A stretch of DNA of 64,000 bases, taken from positions 868,001-932,000 of the forward strand of contig QNQO01000222.1 of the NCBI GenBank assembly GCA_003290165.1, in the 5' to 3' direction. The translations under genes and the position numbers were made by a program. Positions 22,816 to 34,252 of the stretch are shown here, piece by piece. This stretch comes from Berberis thunbergii (lineage: Eukaryota > Streptophyta > Magnoliopsida > Ranunculales > Berberidaceae). How positions within the stretch are numbered: position 1 is the first letter of the stretch; each line of letters opens with the position of its first letter. The notes below the pieces were generated by a model. It did no database searches, was not told the DNA's origin, and saw only the letters and a list, made by a program, of their open reading frames with translations.

Positions 22816-23450
22816 TTTCACATCATCATCACAATGGTGCGTATCAACATGACCTTAATTATGTTCATCATTATCATATAGAAACAACCATGTTAGTAGT
22901 TCAACAAAAAATGTTTTACACTGTTTAAGTGTGTATGTACATATGTTGGACAATTTGGTCACTCTGTATGTTCGTCTGAAGAAGTAACAATTTTGAGTTT
23001 GTTCACTTGTGTAAATGGATCATGTGAGATATATTTTGATCCATACCAAAGCACACATATTAGCATACAAATACAGAGTAAACCGTATCACCGAGATGTA
23101 TATGTATTTGTTGGTGACTAGTAAAACATATCAATTCAATGACTATGAGAAGAAATGTACTTATGGGGAAAATGCATCAAGAGCAAAAAATGTTAAAGTT
23201 GTTAGCATGTCCATCAAACGAACAACGGTTCTTTTTTCCCCTCAAATTTTTTTACACAATAAGATTAAAAAATAAATAAAAATAAAAAAGCAACCTCTTA
23301 GACGTCACCAGAGCGTACACAACTACACATAATACAACACTTAACAATCAGTTCGTGCCTGCAGAGTAAGCTCCCTGTCATCATATAGTATATATACAGT
23401 TCCTGGAAACCAGTGACGAAGGAGTCTTGGCCTCCAAAACTCAATCTTCT

Positions 23451-23650
23451 TCAAATGACCGGAACAAAAAATCGAACTCGTGGTACATGCTTCACTTTCC
23501 AGTAGTCTTGGCCTCCATCTTGTGCAAGCTTACTCGTGAAACCATTCGACATGTTGTAAAAGGACAGAGCTTTGAGCTTATTGAGATCTGCTATGCCTGT
23601 GGGCATCTCCCTTAATTGCTGAGAGTATCTAATCCTCATTTCTTTCAATA
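23451..23650 (-). pseudogene. LRR C-terminus of a CC-NBS-LRR gene, right copy
   Basis: The frame reads LREMPTGIADLNKLKALSFY, NMSNGFTSKLAQDGGQ, DYWKVKHVPRVRF and ends in a natural stop. This is the last LRR and tail typical of RPM1-like resistance proteins. The rest of the gene is missing: the 78-bp exon at 23783-23860 is only about 130 bp upstream. It belongs to the inverted duplication with 22641-22815. Confidence 0.7.
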
Positions 23651-23696
23651 TGTATTATACAAAGTATCAATAGATCTTCAATTCACATATAATAGA

Positions 23697-24957
23697 TCTG
23701 ACCAGTCTTAATCGATGAATTGCAATGAAATTTGAAAGGCAGTACTAAATACTAGAAATAATCTTTGCTCACAGAAATCAACCTTGTAGAGGCCCATAGA
23801 GCAAACTCCACCAACAATTACAAGTGAAGTCATGGCATTTATGTCTTCCATCTTGTCTCACTGCAATGACAATCAGAAATTTCAACCAATAACACCATTG
23901 TTCAACACAAATTATGTATAACATTTCACAACAACAAACTTGCATGCAATTTCATAAAAAAATTATTTACCCCATCATTGAGAAAAAAACCAAAAAACCT
24001 TCAACAAATTGCACTAAACATTAAGCAACTCGAGCTCTTCATTTTCCTTACCCTCACTTACTACACACAAATACTAATGGGCATTGCAATCAACCCCAAA
24101 TTGTGAACACAAATACCAAAAAAAAAACACTTGGGCGAGGGAATTGATACGGAATTGTCATTGTCTCAACAATTAGAATTTAGAGGAAGAACACCCCATC
24201 CATGATCCATGATTCACCAACTTATTCATGCATGACCACTGATACAATAAACTGACCCCCTCCCCTTCATTCAATTCAATTCATGACCCATGATTCACCC
24301 ACCCATTCATTCATTCATTCAATTCAATTCAAGCTGACCCCCACTAATAAAATAAACTGACCCCCACACATTTGTGGATTCTTGTTATCTTGGGAAGGAA
24401 GTGCCAATTTGGGTTAAGCCCAAAACCCATCAAACATTTCAGCAAAATAAGAAAACCCCATTAACAAAAACTTGAAACCCTAGATCTTGAACTCCTTACA
24501 AGAAATCAACCCTAGAGAAAATAGAAACCCTAGATCTAGAAACCCCCTACAAGAAATCACCCAGAAATCAAGGAGAGACTTGCCTTTTGGGAGAGGGTGG
24601 CGATGGAGCTTCGAGCTTCTCTCCTCTGTGTCGAGTCTGGTTTGGGGAGGGAGAGCTTCGTCGTCTCTTCTCTTCTTTGTCGAGCTTTGGTCGAGTTTCG
24701 TTTGGGGAGAGGGTGATTTTGGGCTTAGCTTCGGTCGGTTTCTTCGTTTGGGGAGAGGGAGATCAGTCTTCTCTTATATGTGGAGATGTATTCTAGGAGA
24801 GGGAGACTGTTCCCTCGCCTCCCTCTTAAATTTCAGCCCCAATTCGATTTCCCTCCTCTTTTTTTTATTTTTTATTTTTTACAAAGCTCATGCAAGTGCG
24901 AGGGAGCGTCCAGGCAGTGGCCCAGGCGCAAAACCCCGGCCGGGTAGAATTATTGGA
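23697..24957 (-). repeat. Right arm of the large inverted duplication
   Basis: Inverted counterpart of 20490-21830, ending at GCCGGGTAGA, 175 bp before the ATG of the next gene. Read on the minus strand it has a CT-rich leader (about 24850-24600), a GCAAGT donor where the left arm has GTAAGT, AGATCTAGGGTTTC and GAATTGAATGAATG blocks, and the exon at 23860-23783. The arms look well above 80% identical by eye, with small indels. Confidence 0.85.
23783..23860 (-). CDS. Small open exon of unknown gene (right-arm copy)
   Basis: Acceptor CATTGCAG at its 5' side, ATG at 23851, then MEDINAMTSLVIVGGVCSMG, LYK and a GTTGAT donor at 23782. The 23-codon start is hydrophobic in the middle (TSLVIVGGVC), like a signal anchor. 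I do not recognise the protein. The next downstream minus-strand homology is the resistance-gene tail, so it may be the start of an unrelated gene fused to it by deletion. Confidence 0.4.
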
Positions 24958-25131
24958 AAATGTGACGAGTTCCTTCACCAAAAAAATAAAAGAAAAAAGA
25001 AAAACAAAAACAAAAACCCATTGTTCTACAAATACCCAGAGAAGTACTCCTTCCCCTCTTCTCTCCCTTAAACTCTACTTGTACGCAAAAGAAGTAGAAG
25101 TTTGAAGAAGAAGAAGAAGAAGAAGAGAGGG

Positions 25132-28100
25132 ATGAACGACCTCTCAAACACAACACCAAAACCCCACAACACCCACCGCCATTGCTTCACTTGGGACCCC
25201 ATTCCATCCCCAGTTCTCTACATTCTCATCCCTCTCTTCACACTCTCTCTTTTACTCTCACTCTTCATCTTCATCATAGTTCACAACCCAATCTTTTTTA
25301 TTTTCATTCTCCTTCTCTCCTCCGTTGTCTTTTCTCTCCTCCTATGGAATGTTATCAACTTTAGAAGAAACGGGGCCATTTTGATCTTCCTTGATTCCTT
25401 TCCTGATTCCGATATCGGCCGAGCCAGAGACGGGCAGCTTGTTAAAATCACTGGGGTAAGTAATTCTTCTATTTTTATTTGATTTTTGTGTTGATTTGAT
25501 TTATTACTAACTTACTGCTAACCCCAGATGTTGGATCGGATTATATACCGTGTCTAAGAGTTGGTTGAATTTACAATTTGTATAGTTAGTCAATTTTACC
25601 TGATTCTGATTGCTTCCCACTTTATGTTGGAGTTCATTTGAATTCCAAATAAGAATTGTTTTCTGGTTTCTTAAATTTCTTTCGACTTTTTTAATGTCTT
25701 TTATATGTTTTATCCAATGAAATACCTTATCCTTTTTTGTTGCTTTCAGTCTGCTTCATGTGGGGGTGTCTCTCTGGAGTCTTCATATGAAAAGGTTCCA
25801 GGATGTATTTATACATCCACATGTTTTATGAGTATGCAAGATTTTGGTCAAAGTCGGATAATGTCAATCATGGTTGCTTCCAGTGGAGTTTAGCATATTC
25901 AGAGGTTTGGTAACTAATTCATGGAAATTATTTTTCTTAACGTTTCTTTGTTTAGTATGGTGTGTTTGGGTATCCCATAGCACTCAATATTCATTGAAAT
26001 CTTGGATTATTACCAAGTTGTTTGTGTTTGCTACCCAAAAACTGTTGCCTTGCAAACTTAACTCTAAATAGCTAAAGTAAATATATACAGATGATTGTTG
26101 GCTCATTTTTGTCGCGGATATGTCACCGTCCCCACCACACATCATTGTTTTTGCCATTGCAATTGCCATAAAAATGGTACCTTGCAAACTTAATTCTAAA
26201 TAGATAAGTCAATATATAAATATGATCCTTGGCCCATTTCTGTTGTGGATATGTCACCGTCCTTACCAACATCATTGTTATCGCAATTGCAATTGCCACT
26301 TTAAGTACATTTTCTTTTTTTAGGAGTTATATTCTGTGTTAAAAGGAAAACAAACCTTTAGTTTGTAGACATGATTGTTTAATAGCTGCAACTTAGACCT
26401 GTTCTGGATCTCTGCAAAAGAACTTATAGGAACATCTCAATCCAGAATCTCAAAACAGAATAACGAGGTTTGAGAGCCCAAATCCTTTTCCAGTGCGTCT
26501 CGAAAACAAATAAATAAGCGGAGAAGTATTATGTTTACGCAACTATGGCTTAAATAAGCGGTCCTTGGATAGGGATGAAGATCTAGGCAAAAAAATGCAA
26601 ATGTGATGCACAAGAGTATTTAGTATAGGTTTTCGAAATAAAGGTCACTTAAAATATTCCTCTGGAATGCATAACTTGAGCTCTCAAGTACATGCCATCT
26701 TTTTGAAGGAATGAGAGCCTGCAATAAGCTGTTCTACGGTGGCATCATGGTAAGATAGATTGCATAAGTAATATTAGCAGGAAGCGTGGAATAAACACAA
26801 AATAATTCCACCGGAGCATTTCATAGCACATTAGAGAAAAGAAAATCATGTTTAGATCATGACTTTAAAACCTCAAAGCTCAAATACCAAGTATTGTAGA
26901 GCTAATTACTCAGCCTAGCATCTCTTATGTAATCAGGTTAGTCTTTGCAATTCAAGCTTATTCTAATGCCTTTGCCTTCAAAAAGAAAATTCACATGTCA
27001 AAGCTTTCTAAATTGGATCCTTCAAAGTCCCTTGATTAGACTCTATCTCATATTCTCATCCTCTTTTTTTTTGCTTTCTTGCACCATTTCACTGTTTGAG
27101 CTTTAGAAGATTCACTTACTGCCATATGTTTACATCTACAACCACTTGAACAACCTGCTACATATTGTGCAAGAAAGCACGAACTCTTCGAAAACTTGTC
27201 GTATCTGTGTCCGATATGAATCCGAGACCGACACTCGCTTGACACGCATTCGACACGCATCAAACACTTGATCAACCTGTTGGCAGGTGTCGAACACATG
27301 GTCAATGTGGTCCACATATCTAACACACATTTGATATACTCGAAACTTGGTCAAGACACAGTTAAGACACGAAAACCAACTTTGTTTTATTTTTACTTTC
27401 AGGTGTTTGCAAATAATAACCTAATTTAATGGTTGTTGATCCATCTTAAGTGAATGACTCTTTTACTTGTGATTTTAGACAAATAGGACAAAACGCCACT
27501 AAAGTATAGAGGTAGTCTATGCTTCTTCTTATTTTTCTCTAATTTGCTTCTTTTATACTATACTTTTTCCTCTACTTTTTTTTCTTTATTCTTGCAACAG
27601 ATTCATGACACTTTAGGAAGACACTTTATTATATTATTATTTATGTTCATACGACTTGCTAAAAAAATAGTATGACGTGTCGATGTGTTCACGAGTCCTA
27701 GTTTTTGGAAAATTGTCGAGTCGGCGTGTCGTGTGTGTGTCCGACACGACGCACGTGTCCATATCCTTGCATCCTTGATATTGTGTAAATTTTTTTTTTG
27801 ATTTGGCATTTTACAATTTTTTCTTGTTCCCCGACATGCCTTTATATCAATAAAGTGATATTTTCTACATTTTCACACTTCGTATGATACCTTTTCAGTG
27901 GGGATGTATTTTCTGGTATTTTTCTCATGTACTTCAAGTGTATGAATGGAAAGTACCTTGATCAATTCAAAGAAAAAAAAACTCAAAATGTTAATAACAC
28001 CATTTTACCTTATAGTGTGTTTTCTTGGAAACATGAAGGTCTTTCTATTCAGTTTCTCTCTCACATAGCTATTTTTTTCCCTTTTCCAAATCTCATGGTA

Positions 28101-31019
28101 TGTATCCACTACCTAGAAGATGTCAGCATAGGGGAGATCACATTTCTTTTGAAAATTTGTACTTTGTAGTGTATGTTCTTAGCTTGTAGCTCATAATATT
28201 AATCTATATTCATTCATCAGAGAATACCTTCCATAATTATATAGATTCTTCAAAATAGTATCTTAATATAGCCATGTTGATGTCCTAGTATTTGTTTCTT
28301 TTATTGATTACTAAATAGTGAATTTGTAAAAAAAAGAAAGAACATATAGCTAAATGTTTGCTTGAAATTTGTGTAGGCGGAGCTCGAAAAATCATAGTTC
28401 CACATAAGGCTCGAGTTAGATACGATTCAACTTCATGTAGATGTAGTATACATTTCTTTAAAAAAAAAATCATGTAGTATGCAACAACCCCCTTAAAGGA
28501 AAAAGAATTTTAAAGTAATTATGGAATGAAGGTACGAGGTTAGTTATTCTTTGTTAGGATAACAATCATACCTCTCGGGAAATGCCAAAATTAGACAAGC
28601 AATATTGGTTTTCCAAGTTTTGAACCTTGTTCTTTATCTGAAATAGTACTGGGCATTTTAGACTGCTAAACCAAACCGAATTGGTTGGGTCGGGCCGTTT
28701 TTTAAAAGTTATTTTAATATCTGGTGCAAAAAACCGGATTGGACCTAAATGCTCTGTACGAGCCTCAATTCCCATTTTCAAAACCCGCCGGTTAACCGGC
28801 CTGGCTCGGTATTTAAAAAAACAAATTAATTTTGATTTTCTAGGTTCTTCAAAACTCACAATCAGTTAACCAGCTACTGTTATATCTATTTCCCCCTCAT
28901 CTCTTTCTCTCTTATCATAGATAGAGAGAAAACCAATAAAAAAGCTCTCACCTTTAACCCTTCTTCGCTTTCCTCACTATCTTCACTCTCACCATAGACG
29001 AGTTTCTTCAAAACCTACAATAGAAAAAGAAAAATTCAGGGTTGAAATTTGGCAGACAAATAACACGCTTGTTTGTTCTTTTCTATCACTTTTGACACAT
29101 CTAGCACCTCACCTCTATATCTCGATTCCCATGGACGCAAAGAAGTGCAAGTGGGGTTTCTAATTCCTTTCCAGTTCTTCTCCACCCAAATTGTCTAAGT
29201 CATTGCTCTTTCAAACAACCCAACTCACCACTCTTCATTAGATCCCCAATGGAAAGAACAAGATGCACAAACACCCCATCTTCTTGTCTCGCCAAACCCG
29301 ACCTCCGAAATTCAGTGTAGACGAGTCTTCTTCAATTGTTGATGATGGTGGGGACTGGGAGAATGGATTTGGGACTTCTAGAAAGGACTTGAATAAGATG
29401 AAGTAGCTCTAATTTGGTACTTCTTGAAAGGACTTAATAATAATAATAATAAGAAGCTCACAAGCTAATGAAGTTAGATATGGGCTTTACAAAAACATAA
29501 AAAAGGACTGTTAGGCATTTTGGACCAAGACTGGCCAGACCCGGCCCAAAATATTGGTTAACCGGGACATGCCTCACCCGGCTTGGGCTCGGTCTTCGGT
29601 CTAGGCTTTTCGGGCTGGTTAACCTGATCGGTCCAGCCCTAATCTAAAGTACACATCGTCATTGAGAATTTGAGAGTGATAATTATTTCGAACCTTGTCT
29701 TGCCGCCTATGTTGTTCCAGACTTCCAGGCCCTAGGCGAGGCAGCCTGACCTGGGCACCTAGCTAGCCTAGGCATGGCTTAAGTGACTTAGGCGCAAGAC
29801 ACCTTTATATATATAATGATTGATCATAAAGTTATCTTTGTTTTTTGGGTGGGTTTGGGGAGAGAATTCAATGTTGGTTCCTAGCCTATTTTTTAAATTA
29901 AAATCTCATGTTGGCCCATGAGCTATTTTTAAACCAACTCTCTCATCTCTTATTTTCTCTCCATAAAACAACAAGTCAACAACAATCTATTTCTCTTATT
30001 TGTTGTCAAACAAAGCTGAACCACACATTTTTTGGCCTCCAATGAGGTGGTTAGTAACCATGAGTCTTTAAAATTTCCGTCGTTGTCTAAGGCGGTAGCC
30101 TAGGCAGACGCTTGAGACAACACAAAAAAGTTCTACCCTTGGCCCGGACGCCCACCTAGTGCATTTAAGCGTGCCTAGGCATTGCCGGAGACAACATAGC
30201 TTACCACTTTGTTTGAATTTATTAATTATTTCAGACTTTTCTTGCCGCTGTGTTTGAATTTGTTTCTTAAACTCTGTGGCAGAGATACAGCACAGATTTC
30301 TACATAACAGATCCAAAGTCTGGTACAAGAGCTATGGTCAAAGCTGGTTATGGTGCCAAAGTTATTCCCTTGATTCATGAAAGCACGCTAGTTAACACAA
30401 CGAGCAAAAATAGACTATTGTCTCCTTACCTTAAGAAATGGTTAGGAGAAAAGAATCTCTCAGTTGAAGCTCGTTTAATACGTCTTGACGAAGGGTAAAA
30501 TACTCTACTTGCCAAAGTTTTGATGCATTTGTAAGCTGTGAAATAATTTACTTTGGCATTCATTATTGAAGCACATTTATATGCATTTATGATGTGTAAA
30601 TAATTTTCTGTTTGAAAATGACATTTGAAATAATTATTTACCTTGGCCACATCATGGATTCCAAATGAATTATCAAACAATCAAACAGTTATATTATAAA
30701 AGGCAAAGTACTCAGCAGAATGTTTTCCTAGTAATACCTTTTCATTCGAGAAAAAAATGTGCAGCTAATAGGCACGACCAACGTTTCAGAAATTTTCTTC
30801 ATTTACTACACCTTTATTTCATGTATGATGTGCAGGTATGTGAAGGAGGGGAGTCCAGTGACTGTAATCGGTTTGTTACAAAGAAACAACGATGTTGTTA
30901 TGATTGTTCAGCCACCTGAGCTTGTATCTACAGGTTGTTTATGGAAAAAACTTCTCCTTCCTGTTGACCTTGACGGACTGATCTTAAGGGTTCACCAAGA
31001 CGCTAGTTCTCAAACTTAG
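25132..31019 (+). CDS. Membrane protein, At1g16860/At1g78880 family, four exons, one frameshift
   Basis: Exons 25132-25455, 25750-25904, 30283-30494 and 30836-31019 splice at GT-AG sites and give a protein like the plant At1g16860 family, which has two membrane segments and is of unclear function. Exon 1: SPVLYILIPLFTLSLLLSLF and FILLLSSVVFSLLLWNVI (two hydrophobic segments), then DGQLVKITG. Exon 2: GGVSLESSYEKVPGCIYTST. Exon 3: DFYITDPKSGTRAMVKAGYG, SPYLKKWLGEKNLSVEARLI. Exon 4: VKEGSPVTVIGLLQRNNDVV, STGCLWKKLLLPVDLDGLIL. In exon 2, after YTSTCF, the frame shifts: the expected YEYxRF...FQWSLAYSE continues one frame over, so one T seems missing in the TTTT run at 25824-25827. Start chosen at the first ATG after the GAAGAAGAA leader. 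The family's long N-terminal low-complexity region is absent. Confidence 0.85.
26047..26303. repeat. Two tandem copies of about 130 bp in intron 2
   Basis: CCTTGCAAACTTAA...TCTAAATAG, then GATATGTCACCGTCC and GCAATTGCAATTGCCA, occurs twice with an offset of about 131 bp (first block at 26048, second at 26180). Non-coding. Confidence 0.8.
26304..28643. other. Intron 2 sequence, no gene
   Basis: AT-rich intron DNA. Around 27190-27777 it has clusters of TGTCCGACAC / GTGTCGAACAC-type motifs (for example CGTGTCGTGTGTGTGTCCGA near 27725). They look like the ends of a small inverted-repeat transposon, but the two ends could not be matched cleanly. Confidence 0.4.
28644..29641. mobile_element. hAT-like non-autonomous element in intron 2
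   Basis: The left end is TAGTACTGGGCATTTTAGAC and the right end, reverse complemented, is TAGGGCTGGACCGATC, an imperfect inverted repeat. Eight bases flank each side, ATCTGAAA (28636-28643) and ATCTAAAG (29642-29649), matching at 6 of 8, as expected of an old hAT target duplication. Both ends are rich in GGTTAACCGG/CCGGGTC motifs. No transposase. The interior has a CT-rich leader-like stretch (about 28890-29300) that may be captured DNA. Confidence 0.6.
29707..30199. mobile_element. hAT-like MITE 83 bp upstream of exon 3
   Basis: Ends CTATGTTGTTCCAGAC and, on the reverse complement, CTATGTTGTCTCCGGC. Both are followed by CCTAGGC-rich inner repeats (GGCCCTAGGCGAGGC and GCCTAGGCACGC). Flanks are CTTGCCGC (29699-29706) and CTTACCAC (30200-30207), 6 of 8 identical. 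At 493 bp with no coding capacity, it fits a miniature hAT element. Confidence 0.7.
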
Positions 31020-32091
31020 ATAACAACTTGAGGCGTGCCCTCAAGTGTAATGAGTGAAAAGTTGCCCCCCCTAGATGACAAGCAACATAGGGGCTTTGAG
31101 TTTTGAAGATTATCAAGCATAAAATTGATATGAAATTTTTTAACTACAACTACAAGCGACACGAGGTTTCTTGGAGGTGTTTTGTTATCACAACTGTTTC
31201 TGCCAGATCCTCTTTTCCAACGGCAAATCTATAAATAAAGGAGGGGAAGAAAGGTATTTATCCTTCCTTGCTCGTATAGGTTTCTGGATTTTATCCTCAT
31301 AAAGACTGATGCCAAGTCAGGTGGTGTTAGTTTTCTAGGTCATCTTCATTAGACTAACCAAGAATAGCTTTGGTCATAAGGCCTGGATAGATCCTAGATA
31401 ACTGTTGTGCAAAAGATAGAGATGGCACAAACAATGTATTAACCCTGTTACTTAGGAAAGGAAAATATAAATACTGGGAATTATATATGAAATACAATCT
31501 GCGCCACTCAGCTTTTCCTCCCCTCATTTTGTTAGAAAGCTAGAATCTATTCGTTATCAATATCCTATTATGTCCACAAGTAATACTCACCAAGTTTCAA
31601 GCTAAAAGTTTTCTATGCCCAAGGAATGTGAACTAAACTGAAACATCTATACCCTGCTTGCAACTACTTTGCAATCAGCAAGCAGTTACAACTCCAATGG
31701 GACAGAATCTGTTGGATAATTTGAGGCCCTGCATTGGAATAACAATGCATTCATTGTTAGGTGGTTTAGGGACATGGATCTTGTTATTTGGAGCTAATAG
31801 ATGCTACAGCTTTTGATTCAGTTCTCTCTCTGGATTTCTGTCTCAATCTCATTTTGTGTCTGTTTGAAATGCACCACCTTGCCATCCATATTTCCACTCG
31901 CTGTCCATATTAAAGTTCTATCATTAGATTCAGTTCACTGGATTGCTGGTGAAGAAGTCCCCAATTAAAACTTTCTCGTCCTATTATCAGTTGGATCTAC
32001 ATGTAATAAATGATGGACCTTTTGATGAGTTGGTGATGCCTGTTTGCTTGATGTTTGTTTTCTTGGTTCTCAGAACGTGAATAGGGTGGGC
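31020..32091. other. Gene 3' flank, nothing else recognised
   Basis: Contains the presumed 3' untranslated region of the membrane-protein gene and AT-rich intergenic DNA. No open frame of interest. Confidence 0.5.
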
Positions 32092-32417
32092 TAGTTCGGT
32101 CAACCAGTCTGAATAGCTAAGACTGAGGACCGGACTGGGCTCTTAAATTTTGATTTTCGAGGATTGAGTTCGGACCAGGTGAGGCTAGTTAATCCGGTCT
32201 TGGTTAACTGACATTTCGGGCAGGCCGGTCTCATTCTAATCCAATTTTTTCAGCCCAGGAACTAAAACCCTTTCAGCCCATTTCCAAAACCTCTCGGTTT
32301 TTTATTTTTATTTTATCACTTCTACAACAAAACATCAACGACAACAACTGCAATCCTCCAAAGGGGTTTCTCTCATCTAAAATCACCATTTCTTTTTTAC
32401 ACAGTGCGAGAGAGCGA

Positions 32418-33840
32418 GCTCCAATAGCACCGAAGACAGTAAGAAAGGTGAGCTGAAACCCCAATCTGTTTCGTGGGTCGACAAGTTCTCGAGGTCGAAA
32501 ATGTATCACAAGCGTGGTCTCGGGGCAATCAAGGCGAAGAACGGAGGCATTTTCCCTCACCACGACGCCAAGCTATAGAGGAATCCAAACCTGCAAAAAA
32601 GCTCGAAAGTTCTACTCAGCCGATGATGTGAAAAATCAGTGTAGTTAAAGCCATCCAAAGCTACCGCTTAAAGCCAAAAGCCAAGCCAAGCTAAGCGATG
32701 ACGTCTCGTTTCACCTTGGTCAAAGTTAGGCCACTACCTTGAACCCACAAAAGCCACCGCTTAGGGCTTTTTTGTTGAAGCTTGAAGCCATCAAAGCCAT
32801 GACTTCATTAAACAACAGTTTTTTTTTTTTTTTTTAGAGCTTCACGATTGAATCAGATAGCTTCAACATAGTAAGTGTTGGAGATCTTGTTCGAGGTATG
32901 AATCTTCTTACCTTCAACATAGCTTCACCGAAATTCCACCGTCATGACCACAAAAAAGGAACTCACATTTATTCATTGATTATCTATGCATTAATAATCC
33001 ACACATAAATATGTTGTTATTTTTTGTTTACTTAAGGTGATTGAGGTGACTGATTATGGAAGAAAATTGTAGGGCAAGGGAGAGTAGTTCTCGAGGAGAC
33101 ATTGGTTGGAAGTATGATGTTGCAGTCAATGGTAAAACACATTATAACATAGCAAACAATATGAACACTTACATTGACTTGATTTAACACCTCTAAATTT
33201 AGTAGAAAAACGGAATTCATATTTAGAAGCTTAGATATAAGCAAAATGCATATATTTACATTTTTTTTATACAATATAAAAATCATTTTCTTAGGATCGC
33301 TTTACTTGCATAAAACCATTGCTGTCACACTTTATTTTTTGCTTAAAGCCAAGCCAAGCCATGGCAAATCGCTTCGCCTTGGCTTCACGCTTTGACTACC
33401 TTGGAGAAAAACCCCTTGTCAACAAGAAGAAACACAAACACACCAAGCTTAGGGCAAGCATTATTCTTGTGACTGTTTTGATCATCCTTGCAGGGAGGAT
33501 TAAGGGAAAGAGGGTCGCTTTTCTGAAGCAACTCACTTCTGGGTTGCTCTTTGTTACATGCCCATTCAAGGTTAATGGAGTTCCTTTATGCGTTGTTAAC
33601 CAGTCATACGTTATTGTGACTTCCACCAAGGTTGACATTTCTAGTTTGAATCTTGAGAAATTTGATGACAAATATTTATCAAAGGAAGCTGAGAAGAAGA
33701 ATAAGAAAACAAAGGGCGCATTTTTTGAAGCAGAGAAGGAAGACAATAATGTTCTTTAACAGGAAAGAAAGATGATAAAAATAATTGTTGACTTGAGCAC
33801 ATACTTAGCAGCAAGGTTTTTCTCTTAGATTAGTCATGAA
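32418..33840 (+). pseudogene. RPL6: 60S ribosomal protein L6 (eL6) pseudogene, interrupted
   Basis: The first part (32418-32635) reads [20 protein letters not shown] and IFPHHDAKL before stops. The second (33412-33756) reads [60 protein letters not shown] and stops after DNNVL. A third piece, VDLSTYLAARF-like, follows to about 33830. These match plant eL6 in order ([15 protein letters not shown] ... [20 protein letters not shown] ... DDKYF ... DLKTYLGARFSL). No intron is evident, so it is probably a processed copy. A 768-bp transposon splits it at the DDVKK|PLV position. Stops and frameshifts make it non-functional. Confidence 0.92.
32636..33403. mobile_element. Small hAT-like element splitting the RPL6 pseudogene
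   Basis: The site is defined by the host coding sequence, in which GTGAAAAA (32628-32635) on the left and GAGAAAAA (33404-33411) on the right form an 8-bp duplication with one mismatch. The ends TCAGTGTAGTTAAAG and, reverse complemented, CAAGGTAGTCAAAG are imperfect inverted repeats. Subterminal AAGCCAAGCCAAGC-type repeats occur on both sides. No transposase. Confidence 0.75.
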
Positions 33841-34040
33841 TTGTGGAAAAGAAGAAGTGGAGGGGACAACGTGTGTGGGACTGTGGGTGTATTGATGGAG
33901 AAGATAAAGCTGAGTTTTAAAAAAAATAATTTACTTATAAATTAATTAGTTTTTAAAATATTTGGGTCGATTTGATTCGATTTTTTGGTCTAAAATGTCC
34001 AGCTTTAGATGTGACAGAGAACATAATAAAGAATAGCATA

Positions 34041-34064
34041 ATATATATATATATATATATATAT
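34041..34064. repeat. (AT)12 microsatellite
   Basis: Pure AT dinucleotide repeat in intergenic DNA. Confidence 0.95.
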
Positions 34065-34252
34065 CAAAGAATAGAGATTGAGATCTGCTTGTTCTTGTTG
34101 TTCTCGGAGAAGAGTCATTAAAGATTAGTAGGAAGGTTGTTGAAATTTGTGATCAGATTCACAAAAGATACACTACATCACTGTGTAGCAGTAAACCAAA
34201 TAAGTCTTGTAGGAACGACCATATTGGCGATTTTTGGATTGTAGTGGCGCAG

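Larger units (their letters stand above)
32092..34007. mobile_element. hAT-like element enclosing a ribosomal protein L6 pseudogene
   Basis: The left end TAGGGTGGGCTAGTTCGGTC and the reverse-complemented right end TAAAGCTGGACATTTTAGAC resemble the ends of 28644-29641 (TAGGGCTGG...ATTTTAGAC), so both belong to one family. The 8-bp flanks AACGTGAA and GATGTGAC agree at 5 positions, which is weak. The interior is mostly an RPL6 pseudogene, suggesting capture of host transcript-derived sequence, or insertion of that sequence into the element. Confidence 0.5.

Noticed and set aside
25102..25131. N-terminal extension MKKKKKKKRG of the membrane-protein gene
   Set aside because: It depends on a TTG start and a GAA-rich leader; the first ATG at 25132 fits eukaryotic initiation.
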